Source: Paguma larvata (lineage: Eukaryota; Chordata; Mammalia; Carnivora; Viverridae). From it: 64,000 bases of DNA. Positions within the stretch are counted from its first letter, which is position 1, and each line of letters begins with the position of its first letter. Location of the stretch: NCBI GenBank assembly GCA_030068075.1, contig CM057832.1:73809502-73873501 (forward strand). The letters are read 5' to 3'. The notes below the pieces were generated by a model. The model was given only the letters and a program-made list of their open reading frames with translations, had not been told where the DNA came from and made no database searches. Shown piece by piece: positions 36,012 to 46,010 of the stretch. A program made the translations under genes and the position numbers.

Positions 36012-36235
36012 TTAAAAAATATTTTTTTTGAATGTTAATTTATTTTTGAAGGAGAGAGAGAAACAGAGTGTGAATAAGGGAGGAGCAGAGAGAAAGGGAG
36101 ACACAGAATCCAAAATGGGCTCCAAGCTCCGAGCTGTCAGCACAGAGCCTGACAAGGGCTCGAAATCACAAACCGTGAAATCATGACCTGAACCAAAGTT
36201 GGATGCTTAACCAACTGAGCCACCCAGGTGCCCCC
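36012..36235 (-). mobile_element. Felid SINE, second of the stack
   Basis: The reversed head ends at gagccacccaggtgcccc, immediately followed by the tail of the next copy. Confidence 0.92.
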
Positions 36236-36452
36236 CCAATTTTTTTAATATTTATTCATTTTTGAGAGACAGAGACAGAGTACAAGTGGGAGAGAGGCAG
36301 TGAGTGAAACGGAGACAAAGGATCTGAAGCAGGCTCCAGGCTCTGAGCTGTCAGCACAGAGCTCGATGTGGGGATCCAACTCACCAACTACAAGATCATG
36401 ACCTGAGCTGAAGTCGGACACCCAACTGACTGAGCCACCCAGGCTCCCCACC
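36236..36452 (-). mobile_element. Felid SINE, third of the stack
   Basis: The reversed head ends at gagccacccaggctcccc; the interrupted MIR resumes directly after it. Confidence 0.92.
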
Positions 36453-36925
36453 ATGTTCTTATTTTATAAATGAGCAAGCATGGTTCAGAGAGGATGAGTA
36501 ACTTTTCAAAGTCACACAGCTAGTAAAGAACAGAGCCAGGATTTGAATTCTGCTATGCTTACCTCTAAAGCCTACATCCACTAGAGAGACATTTTAGTAT
36601 ATAACTTGGATTTTAAAATGGTTTGGTAGAGGTTAAAGAAGTGGTGTACTGGTAGAATGGCTTTTTAGAATACAAAACAAAACACTTGATTTGTAAAGTT
36701 TGCCAATTTCTGTGGTGTAAATACTCCCATCATAGCTGATTTGAAGCTGCCAATGGTTTAATGATCCCCTAATAAAATGCCTGGATATTTAATAGTCAGT
36801 GCAAGTGGATACACATGGTTCCTTCATTCCCCTGGGTCCAAGGTTTAATTATTTACTCATCCAAAGTCATGTGTTTTCTTCACTGAGTTCTGATAGGTTC
36901 ATTAAGGAAAAGTGTCCTCACTTCT

Positions 36926-37122
36926 ATTTTTTTTAATTTTTAATGTTTATTTTTGAGACAGAGAGAGACAGACAGACAGAGCGTGAGCAGGGGAGGGGCA
37001 GAGAGAGAGGGAGACACAGAATCTGAAGCAGGATCCAGGCTATGAGCTGTCAGGAGAGAGCCCAACATGGAGCTGGAACCCGTGAACTGCGAGATCATGA
37101 CCTGAGCCACCCAGGCACCCAA
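36926..37122 (-). mobile_element. Felid SINE with exact target duplication
   Basis: tgtcctcacttct occurs at 36913-36925 and 37125-37137. The head region is shortened near gacctgagccacccagg. Confidence 0.94.
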
Positions 37123-40100
37123 AATGTCCTCACTTCTGCATATGTCTACAAAGTCCTTCTAAAAATCAGATTTTCATGGCATCTTTAAAGTTCTCTAAAA
37201 TTCAGTTACAGGTAGGCAACATATCTCCACACTATTGAGATTAATTTTTTACATATGGCTATCAGTGTTTGTGACTGACTCCAGGATTCAGGCTTTCTCA
37301 GGGCATAGGAATTAAGATCAAAAGACAGGCTAGTGAGAAATTGTTAGGATGTTGTCAAAGATAAAAAGTTAATTCACTGTGTCTGCACTTTGTAGATTAA
37401 ACTATCATCAGAATATGTAATTAGAGCCTGCTACAAACAGGGTTTTAGTCGATGATGGAAATAGGTGGATAGGGGAAATGTGCAAGAATTATTCTCAGGA
37501 CTTTCCGGCACTACCAGGGGGAAAACCACTTAAGAAAATCCAAATGATTTAACAGTAATAGAATAAACTGTTTCCATTCCCAACAATGGTTTCAGGAAAC
37601 CAACCGAAGCCAGGGCCTGCCACGCCTGAATGTTTGCACCAGTGGTAGCTCTGTGATCCCTGAGTCACTGGTGAAGCCATTAGCAGCCTATTTAATACTG
37701 GTTCTGCTGCTGCTGTATAGGGACACCGAACTAAGTGATCCCCACAAAATATTAGTAACTGGGACAGGGGATCTGGTGGTGATCTATACATTTGTGCAAG
37801 TGATTCTTGGCAGGAAGAACAGCGTTGAGCAGCCGTCTTTGGATATTCCTTAGTCTTGGCTGAAGGATTTGCCAGGAGTAGTCCAACGTGTAGGGAAATC
37901 TCCACCCTTGGGCTAGGGTAGGAAGTATTCCCACTGACTGCATAATTAACAAAGAATGATGGTCTCTCATCATTGCCACTCTCATCGTGAGTAGCCACCT
38001 TATTAAAAGAGGAGTTCAGTGAACTCTGGTTGGATTTTTATTTCAAGGGTATTTCTCCAACATGCACTGGCATAGGTAGTGTGGGCGGTTGTAGTCTTCG
38101 GATGCAAACAAGATCTTATTGTTTCCGCGGATGTAGTGTGGTTAAAGGAATGGACTGAAGTTTACCCCATCTTACTTTCCATACCTGGACCTGCACCTGT
38201 GTTTAAAACAACAACAGCACCTTCATGAAAGCACCTAGACAGCTATGTTCTTTTACAGCCAATCTATAATTTGCCTCGGCTCCCTCTGGGTTGACCCCGG
38301 ATGACTGCAATCTGCTTTGCATCATCTTAAAGGTGTGGCTAATTAGTGCCTGTTTTCTGGAACCCTCTGCTCTCTGATTACACTCTCAACTTTGTTTTTT
38401 AAGAGTTAGAAGACAGAGGAAAGATGTAGGCATTGGCTCAGATGCTCCTGGGTCTTTATGGGGTACATTTCCCACTTACTCTCCACTCCAGTGTGGTCTA
38501 AGCCCTGCTGGGGAAGCTGAGCTACAGCCTCACCTTGCTAAGTAAAGAAGCAGGGTTTTTTTCCTCACTATTAATAGTCCACATGTCTTATTACCTAGAT
38601 CATAGAGAAGGGCAGGCGTGTCATTGACCTGATTGCTTTTGTCCAGCCATGAGAAACATTCTCATCTGCTTCCTCAATCCCTTTGTAGTGCTAAATTCCC
38701 AAATGGACTAATGCCTTCCTTTCTTCAAAAAAAAAACCAAACAAACCCCACTATATTTTGATAGTAGAAATTGCAGAGGGGTGGGTGTGGTGGTCTGACG
38801 AAGGGGAACAATCCAAGCCCGATTTCTGCTTGCAAAGCGCGTAGTCCAGTTGAAAGGGACATGTAATCATTTGGGGAATCAAGTCTGCTCTGACTCTTGG
38901 CTCCCTGGACCTTTTCATCATCTGGATGCCAGATAAAATACAGATGTTCGGAGCTAGAAACACAGCACCAGACTATTTTCCTCTTGGCTCGCACTGCCTC
39001 TTAAATGCCTGAATGCCAGACAAACTCGTTTTCAGCGTTTTGGTCCAGCTATAATTCACGGAAGATATCCCAATCTGGATTGAATGATTTTCTCCCCAAC
39101 TATGTCTCTGAAATTGGCCTGTGCTCTCCGTGGCCTTTGGCCGCTGGGTTTTGTGACAATCTCCAAGCCGATTTTCCTTTAAGTCACATATGTGACACTG
39201 TCGTGGTGGACAGTGGCCATGGATGTCCCACCTCTGAAACCCAGCAAGAGCCTTTCTCCTGCCCCAGATCGATCCCTCTCTCCAGCCCTCAGAAGACTCA
39301 TCCTGCACAGACCTCCCTTCGGCCGCCATGACTCCTGCACTGAAATGACCTTTTCAACAAATCCTTGCCTTGAAATCAAACGGAGAACGTCTCTTGTTTT
39401 CATGAGCGTCTCTGCATAGAATGTTGAGTCAGATTTTTTTCCAGCAGGACGAGGGTATTGTTTTTTAACCACCACAGACACCAGGAGGTCATTGAAGTTT
39501 GTAGCTCCCTCGCAAGGAAGCCTGTGATGAAGGCTCCAGGGTGAGGAGGCCAGTTCCGAGGACGCGGGTAGGAATGAACACACGCAGGCTTTTGCCATTT
39601 GATTACAAGCTCCCACGTCTTTCCTCCTGCCCCCATCAAAATCCCCACTTTCCCCATCTGTGCCTGGAGGGGGGGCGTTGAAAAGGCAAGCTAGAATGAT
39701 GGTAAGTTCTAATCAAGTGGCCAGAAAGATCAGCTGACCCAGCCTAAGTTCCAGTACTTGAGAGCAGTTCTTCCTTGTCCACCTGAAAAAGCCCGCCCTT
39801 ACCGGCCATTTTCCTTTACCTTAACAAGGAGACACATGAATGTGATAGAAGCGACTCTGAGATCTTTGAGACAGTAGTCGTTGGGCGATTTCCCTACATG
39901 GCTCTCTTTATGAGCTCCGATGTCTCTTCTGCTGGGTAGAAACCCAATGGCCATGCCACCTGTAGGCTGCCCTCTAGGTTTCCCTCCAGGACAGATGCCC
40001 GCTGATCACAGCCTCCTACCCTCTCCAGCCAGGAACATCAGAGCCTGTGGGAGTGGTCCAGACTTGATGCCCACGCCCAGCTTTTGTTCACGGCCCAGCC

Positions 40101-40196
40101 TTCATCTCTGGGATATCCCAAAAGCAAGGGTTAAAGTGGGAGGGAGGCAGAGAAGGTGGCCAGACACCTGCTTTCTCTCTCTCGGGAGGCACATAC

Positions 40197-40397
40197 CATT
40201 CCAGAATTTGCCTTCCTCCTGGGTCTGTGCAGGACTCACGCACACCCCGTGCCGCAGCTGCAGTCCCTCTCGGCACATGCTGCACTGCTGGTGGCCAAAG
40301 CCGGTGCAGGTTTCACAGGCTGGGTGGCAGGGCTCACATTCTCCCATCTCTGGGTCGCCGTAGAAGCCGGGGCCACATTTGCTCACACACGTGCCAC
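40197..40397 (-). CDS. PCSK5: PCSK5 exon C, furin-like repeats
   Basis: It encodes 66 full codons starting GTCVSKCGPGFYGDPEMGEC, continuing CEPCHPACETCTG and ending QTQEEGKFWN, with nine cysteines. The acceptor is tctcacgtag and the donor gtatgt. Both junctions leave one base upstream of the intron (phase 1-1), so the exon can be skipped or duplicated without changing frame. The final G joins AT of exon D to make Asp, as in the human KFWND remembered from the family. The order Cys-rich repeat, linker (VCVSPAQTQEEGKFWN), next repeat is the same as in human. Confidence 0.95.
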
Positions 40398-41305
40398 CTA
40401 CGTGAGAACACAGAGAGGGAGTGTGAAGGTAGATCCCTGGTCGGCTTGGCTTGGTGCTCTGTGCAAGGCCAAGTTCCAAACAGGCCGAGGGGAGTCTCAG
40501 GAGCATTTTTGTTTGAGTTTGTTTTTAAACTTAAAAAAAAAAATCTCTTAAATCTTTATTTATTTTTTTAAATGTTTATTTTTGAATTCGTTTTTAAAGA
40601 AACCAACATGGCATAAGCTTATTTCAACCAAGGAATGGGTCTTAAATCCAACATTTAAAGTCTGTTCTTTGCCAAGAATTTAAATTGGTTATCAGCTCAA
40701 GGGGTTAAGAGCCTAGAATAAAGAATTTTCAATTCTCAGAGCCTTGAAGAAAGTACAAATAAAATGAATAAAATGGGTTCTATATACCCAGAGGATATAG
40801 AACCACTAGAGATCAGTGTCTTTGTCCCACTCTGTCTCCTGTGAACATTCAAGAGACTGGACCATTAGTTCTTTGACTGGAAGACTCATAGTGTTATTTC
40901 TTTCCTAACTGTCCAGAATTGACCAAAGGATCTTGTTTAATCTTTACAGTGCTTAGGAATATATAGCATGCATTAAGTCTCAAAGAAAGAGTCATGGTTC
41001 TGAATATTCCAGGTGATTCCTTTCAACGCATTTGTCTTCGGTGTTACCATCCACCCCCCCACTTCACTCTTGTTTCCATCAGCTTGGTGATGTTTGAAAT
41101 TTATCAGTGAAATAGAAACCCTGCCTCAGTAATAGAAGCAGAAGGAAGAAGTCCTGGCTAATGCTTATTTTCAAACCAAATTAAAATCCATCCTTGGACC
41201 AGAGGTGCAGGAAGACTCTGAGACCAATTAAGTGGGTGCTCATATTTCTTGGTGAGGCTCTGGAGCCTTCGGTCTTCCTTTGTACCATGCCATTTTCAAG
41301 CTTAC
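40398..41305 (-). other. PCSK5: Intron B-C (908 bp)
   Basis: This is the shortest intron in the window. It has an A/T-rich stretch near 40525-40600, and no interspersed repeat or additional open frame that I can support. Confidence 0.85.
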
Positions 41306-41442
41306 CCAGGAGAAAGAAGCCTTCTTCACACCAGTAGCACTCATGCTGGTCACAGTTGCTACAGTTGGTGTCACACGGTTTACATTCAAATTCTTCACTG
41401 TAGGTCTTCTCAGGACAGGTTTTGTAACAGTGGTGTTGAAAC
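41306..41442 (-). CDS. PCSK5: PCSK5 exon B, furin-like repeat
   Basis: It encodes 45 full codons, running from FQHHCYKTCPEKTYSEE through CKPCDTNCSNCDQ to CYWCEEGFFLL, with eight cysteines spaced CxxC-xxx-CxxC as in furin-like repeats. The acceptor is ctccccatag and the donor gtaagc. The first base completes the Met codon begun in exon A and the last base starts a Gly codon finished in exon C. N-C-S at the centre is a possible N-glycosylation sequon. The human sequence recalled from memory (HHCYKTCPEKTYSEE, CYWCEEGFFLLG) matches closely. No stop or frameshift is seen. Confidence 0.94.
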
Positions 41443-41726
41443 CTATGGGGAGGAGATGGAGTTTCTTCCGTGAGCTATGTTGATATATTTCCGTTACCAC
41501 CATAATTTAATATCCTTACATAGGTACACGCATCGTTTTTAACAGGTATAGATAGTTGGGCTTTGAGGGCAAAAATTTTCTCTTGGTCTACGTGCTCACC
41601 AAACAAATCATTAGCCGTCCCACTCCGGACCCTAAGAACCCTTCATGAAGGCAGCTGTGAAGAAGCTGGGCAGAAGGAAAGTGGCACTGATACTTATTTA
41701 TGGGCTACTGATTATGCATTTACTAC

Positions 41727-41944
41727 TCATTTATTTATTTTTAATTTTTTAAATGTTTATGTGTTTTTGAGAGAGAGAGAGTGTAAATGGGGGAGGGACA
41801 GAGAAAGAGGAAGATACAGAATTTGAAGCAGGCTCCAGGCTCTGAGCTGTCAGCATAGAGCCTGATGCAGAGCTTGAACTCACGAACTGTGAAATCATGA
41901 CCTGAGCCAAGTCGTCCCATGCCTAACCGACTGAACCACCCACA
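41727..41944 (-). mobile_element. Felid tRNA-derived SINE
   Basis: Flanks gcatttactactcattta and acatttagtattcattta suggest a target duplication. It interrupts an older MIR-like stretch running to about 42085. Confidence 0.92.
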
Positions 41945-42123
41945 TTTAGTATTCATTTAAACCTCCATGCGATTGCCATATGGTAGCTATTATTTGCCCT
42001 TAATTTCTAGATAAGGGAACTGAGTCTCAAGGTTAAGTGCTCAAAGTCCCATAGGTAGTTAAAGGCTGGCCTGGGATTTGAACAGAAAGACAGCTTGTGT
42101 GGTTTTGTCACATGGCAATAGGA

Positions 42124-42334
42124 AGGAGGGTGACGTTGAGACATACCGTCTTAGATTTGTAGATTTGAACTGGAGAACTATGGGAGTGATGTTATCTGTG
42201 TTTCATTTAACCCAGTGGTCTGTGTCTCTTGTTACCCAGAGGATGACAAAGAGATAATAAAGTACCTGGCTACATCCTGGACTTTCTGACTTCTGTTACG
42301 GACAAGGCCTCCATGCAGACATTGGAAACAGCTC
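42124..42334 (+). repeat. Local direct duplication, copy 1
   Basis: Shared blocks with 43622-43822 include gatttgtagatttgaa, gttatctgtgtttc, catcctggactttctgac and tccatgcagac. It has an indel-rich middle and is not a repeat family I recognise. Confidence 0.75.
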
Positions 42335-43621
42335 AGTGTAGCATTCAAGCAGCTTACCAAAATGTCTGCCCCTAGATTATTAATATTAAGACTGAAGTAC
42401 CTTAGCTTATATGTATTTATATTTTTATGCATATTATCCATTCTCATGCTACAGGAGAATGTTGCATTTCAGACTCCATTGAATTACAGGATCACTTGAA
42501 GGGGGACGAGAATCAAGCTGACCTTTGCCCGTTGATGAGTTTCATGGCATTGAGAAGATATCAGAGGAAAGCTTTGCCTTTCTTCATTAACAACTTCAAT
42601 TATACAGCGTTTCACTCACTATATTCAGTTACTAACCATTCTAAAGGGTTATGAATGTGTGTTTCTTGAAAAAAACACCTCATGTTTCACTCTCAGTAAT
42701 ACAGGGCATGTTTTGCGGTGTATTTGTTTCTCAAAGGATTTTATGACACCTTCTCATTGGTGGTGAGCTGTGCCCTAGCCCTGGCGGGGCTGGCTCCGAG
42801 GTTGAACAGGGTGCTGTCGGGTGACAGAGGAGGTCCAGGGGTGTGCTCTGGTGTCAACATGAGGAAGGGTGCAGTTAGGCCAGTGGGATGCAGAGAGGAG
42901 GAACAAAGAACAAAGTGGGAACCCCCACTTCTGTGTGGCCACTATCTGAGAATCTCAGTTCTCCTTCCTTGGTTCTTCAAGGAATATTCTGTGCTCCCAA
43001 CCACGTGACCTCACCAGGGAGTGCTTGCATTTCTGCTGTCTGTCTGCCTGAGGTGGTGTGTGGTGGGCCATGTGCTGGGTAAAGGCCAACTTTGAATATG
43101 CTGACAGATTGCTTTCTGCTCATTTACTGTCATCAGCTTAGGTAATGATAAGACAAACTGATGTGTTGGCTGTGTTTCAGCTTGTTGGGTGCCTCTTTCC
43201 CTCCCAAGCTCCTCAACCCTGTCAGTGTCTTCTCACCCACTACCACACCGGGCCTCTCAAATTTGATGGAGGCGAAAGGCAGTGTGGTGACGGGAGGAAC
43301 CAGCCCACTGAAGTCGAGGTGACCCTAACCTGGACCCCCCACTGGTTTGTGGTGCCGCATGAGGGAACCCATGGCCTCGCGGAGATTCAGTTTTCTCTTC
43401 TGGAGAATAGCGTCCACCCGTGTCCCTGGCAACGTCCATGGAAAGGTGAAGAGAAGAACTGGGTGTGAGTTTATCACAAAACTCCCCCGTTCTTAGCATG
43501 ACAGGAAGGAACTAGGCAGCTTATATGTCATCCAGGCCTTCCTTTTCTTCTCCTCTGCCTTTATAGTTTTTCCTCCAAGATAGGCCCCCGTGTACCCTTG
43601 GAGGCAGACTAGAACAGGAAC

Positions 43622-43822
43622 GGAAGGTGACAGGAGGCGTGCCATCTTTGATTTGTAGATTTGAATTGGAGCACTTTGGGAGCGATTGTTATCTGTGTTT
43701 CTTTTAATCTGGTGGTATGTATCTCTCATTACCTAAGGGCTACTGTCGTAACCTGGCTTCATCCTGGACTTTCTGACTCCCATTAAGCACAAGGTCTCCA
43801 TGCAGACGTTTGGGAATAGCTT
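43622..43822 (+). repeat. Local direct duplication, copy 2
   Basis: It is the partner of 42124-42334, in the same orientation, 1.5 kb away within the same intron and about 320 bp from exon A. Confidence 0.75.
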
Positions 43823-44142
43823 GCTTGGGGTCAGGTGTATTATTAAGGTTTGTCCGTGAACAGCAAGGTCTGAATCCCGGTAACCCATGGCAAGATTCCT
43901 AGACACCAGTGTCAGGTTGGAGAACTTCCAGGACCAAGAAAAAGAGGGCCTCCTTTTGAGTCAAGAAAACAGCTGGGCTCTTATTGCTAAATCCAAGAAT
44001 TGTTCACTAATAGCCTGACAGGGCAGAGTTGCTTCAGGGTGCAGGGCCTCTTTGCTTTAATCACTGGATTTAGGATTAAGTCAGTAATGCTTAAACTGCA
44101 GAAAAGTTAGTGCCATGAAAAAAAAAAAAAAGCCGGACTTAC

Positions 44143-44185
44143 ATGTAATACCCTGTAGTGCATGATGTGCAGGTTCCGGGATCAC
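44143..44185 (-). CDS. PCSK5: PCSK5 exon A (43 nt microexon)
   Basis: This short exon encodes a split Gly then DPGTCTSCTTGYY, a CxxC from the end of one furin-like repeat. The acceptor is tttcttccag and the donor is gtaagt, both strong. It starts with two bases of a split codon and ends with two bases (AT) completed by G of the next exon to give Met. The human protein, from memory, has DDPGTCTSCAMGYYRF here, so register and content agree. At 43 nt it is far smaller than its neighbours, and skipping it alone would shift the frame. It was placed by splice sites and homology because the open frame is too short to stand out. Confidence 0.88.
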
Positions 44186-44342
44186 CTGGAAGAAAATTAG
44201 AATAATGAAACATAATAATTATCCAGAGTCCCATCATTTGGAAAAATGGGGCTTTGGAAAAGTTGTGGCTTGAGACAAACAATGTATTGGGATAGTTTCA
44301 AGAAGTGTACTGTCCAGAAATGGTATTTGGACAGATTACACC

Positions 44343-44563
44343 GTGTTTATTTTATTTTATTTTATCTTATTTTATTTTTGAGAGAGAGACAGAGTGCTAG
44401 GAGGAAAGGGGCAGACAGAGAGGAAGACACAGAATCTGAAGCAGGCTCCAGGCTCTGTGCTTTGTCAGCACAGAGCCTGATGTGGGGCTCAAACTCATGA
44501 CCTGTGAGATCACAACCTGAGCTGAAGTTGGATGCTTAACCGACTGAGGCACCCACGTGCCCC
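44343..44563 (-). mobile_element. Felid SINE near exon A
   Basis: Exact target duplication cagattacacc at 44332-44342 and 44564-44574. It sits 157 bp upstream of the exon A acceptor, in the same orientation as the gene. Confidence 0.94.
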
Positions 44564-45550
44564 CAGATTACACCATTTTTAATTAGTAACAAGGTATCTG
44601 CAATGACTTATCTTTATCAAAGCTAGGAAAATCAGAGTTCTCACCAATAGCGGGCCCTGATTTGCAAGGAAGTGTAATCCCAAACTACTGGGTTTTCGAA
44701 TTGCAGATTAAGAACCATCTTCATGAAACTCCTCCTGGCCTCTACTGAGGGGAGGACCTTACGCATGTCCACATAGTGTGCACATGGGGCCCCGAGCTTC
44801 CATTTCTGAATGGTGGGTTTTCCATGAGTTACCCCAGATGCCTGCCAATGTGTGGAGTGTCATCCGGGAGACTCCTTTGAAATCTGGACAATTATTTTTT
44901 TCCAATACAGTATCCACTTTGTGTTCCACACTTCACAACCCTCTTGAAGGAACTGTCCTGTTCTCATTAAGTACAATGATTCAATGTGTTCTCTGAGCCT
45001 GTTGGCTCAGAGAAGGGACTCTTTCCTACAGCTTTCAGGGGACTTAATGAGAGAGAAAGGACTTTGAGAATCACTGATTCAGTCTATTTCCCTTCCTCTA
45101 AACCCTCCCCGAAAGATGCCAATTCCCAGATCTAATTACTAAGGGAATTTTATGATTTCTGCTGGCCCACATTTCCTGTGGACAAACAGAGCCACCTCCA
45201 GCAGGTTTCTGTAATACTCCAGTTCTGCTCTTTTTTATTCTAATCGGAGGTGGAAAACAATTGTTCTTTTTCAGAAGATTCCTTTAGGTACATGAAGATC
45301 ATATATCACCTCTAATTTGATTTTAAACAAAACTATATCCTTTGAACTTTGCGCACAGCTTTCCTTTCTAATTTACTCTAGACTCTATTTTGGTTTTCAC
45401 CAAGTCTGCCTCTTGGTGGTAGAGCCTCGCTCGAGTCTATAGTCAAGTGTTCCGTTTGGGTCCTCCTAAGGATGTTTCAAGACAATGCTACTGCGTATTA
45501 CACATTATATGTCTAATTCATTGCACCAAATGTTATTGTGGAAATTTTTC

Positions 45551-45734
45551 TTTTTTAAAATTTTATTTATTTTGAGAGAGAGAAAGAGACAGATAGACAG
45601 ACAGACTCCCAAACAAGTTTCACACTGTCAGCACAGAGCCCAATATAGGCCTCAAACTCATGAACCATGAGATCATGACCTGAGCTGAAACCGAGAGTCG
45701 GATGCCCAACTGACTGAGCCACCCAGGAGCACCT
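45551..45734 (-). mobile_element. Felid SINE, shortened
   Basis: The reversed head ends at gagccacccaggagcacc; the CT-rich block is reduced. Confidence 0.9.
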
Positions 45735-45799
45735 GTTGGAGAAACTTTCTATAAGAGGCTCTGCCCTTTAACCAAGGATTGCCAGAACCTTGTGGAAAT

Positions 45800-46010
45800 A
45801 GCCTAGTGGTGGTGCAGCGGAGAGGGTACCGGCCTAGGAACTGGGCTATCTGTTTCTAGTCTGAAGTTTTAACCCTGGCTTAACTGCCTTGTGAACTTGC
45901 ATGAATGTCGCTCTCCTTTCTGGGTTCTGATTTCTGCAGGTGTAAAATGATCTGGTTAGATAAGATGGTAGTGAAGACTCTCCAAAAGTCAAAAATTCTG
46001 ATGCTGAGTC
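45800..46010 (+). repeat. MIR-family fragment
   Basis: The order ggtgcagcggagagggta, ctagtctgaagtttt, then gtaaaatgatctggttaga fits a MIR-type SINE. Confidence 0.55.

Larger units (their letters stand above)
35690..36580 (-). repeat. MIR fragment split by three SINEs
   Basis: The left piece (35690-35775, ccatttaattctcaaaat) and right piece (36455-36580, tcacacagctagtaaag, ccaggatttgaattc) form one reversed MIR. The inserted block is 35776-36452. Confidence 0.7.
30652..40196 (-). other. PCSK5: Intron C-D (9.5 kb)
   Basis: It holds a sense-plus L1 3' fragment (32410-33505) carrying a SINE and a CA microsatellite, L1-like fragments (34445-34645, 35040-35460), and felid SINEs at 34200, 35776-36452 (three in a row) and 36926. 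It also holds MIRs (31690-31900; 35690-36580 split by SINEs). The roughly 3 kb from 37140 to 40196 is unique sequence. It has several open frames on both strands, none with a cysteine-rich pattern or convincing splice context. Confidence 0.85.
41443..44142 (-). other. PCSK5: Intron A-B (2.7 kb)
   Basis: It contains a felid SINE (41727-41944) inside a MIR-like stretch that runs to about 42085. It also holds a direct duplication of about 200 bp, with copies at 42124-42334 and 43622-43822. The region 42350-43600 between the copies is unique sequence without a recognisable gene or repeat. Confidence 0.85.
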
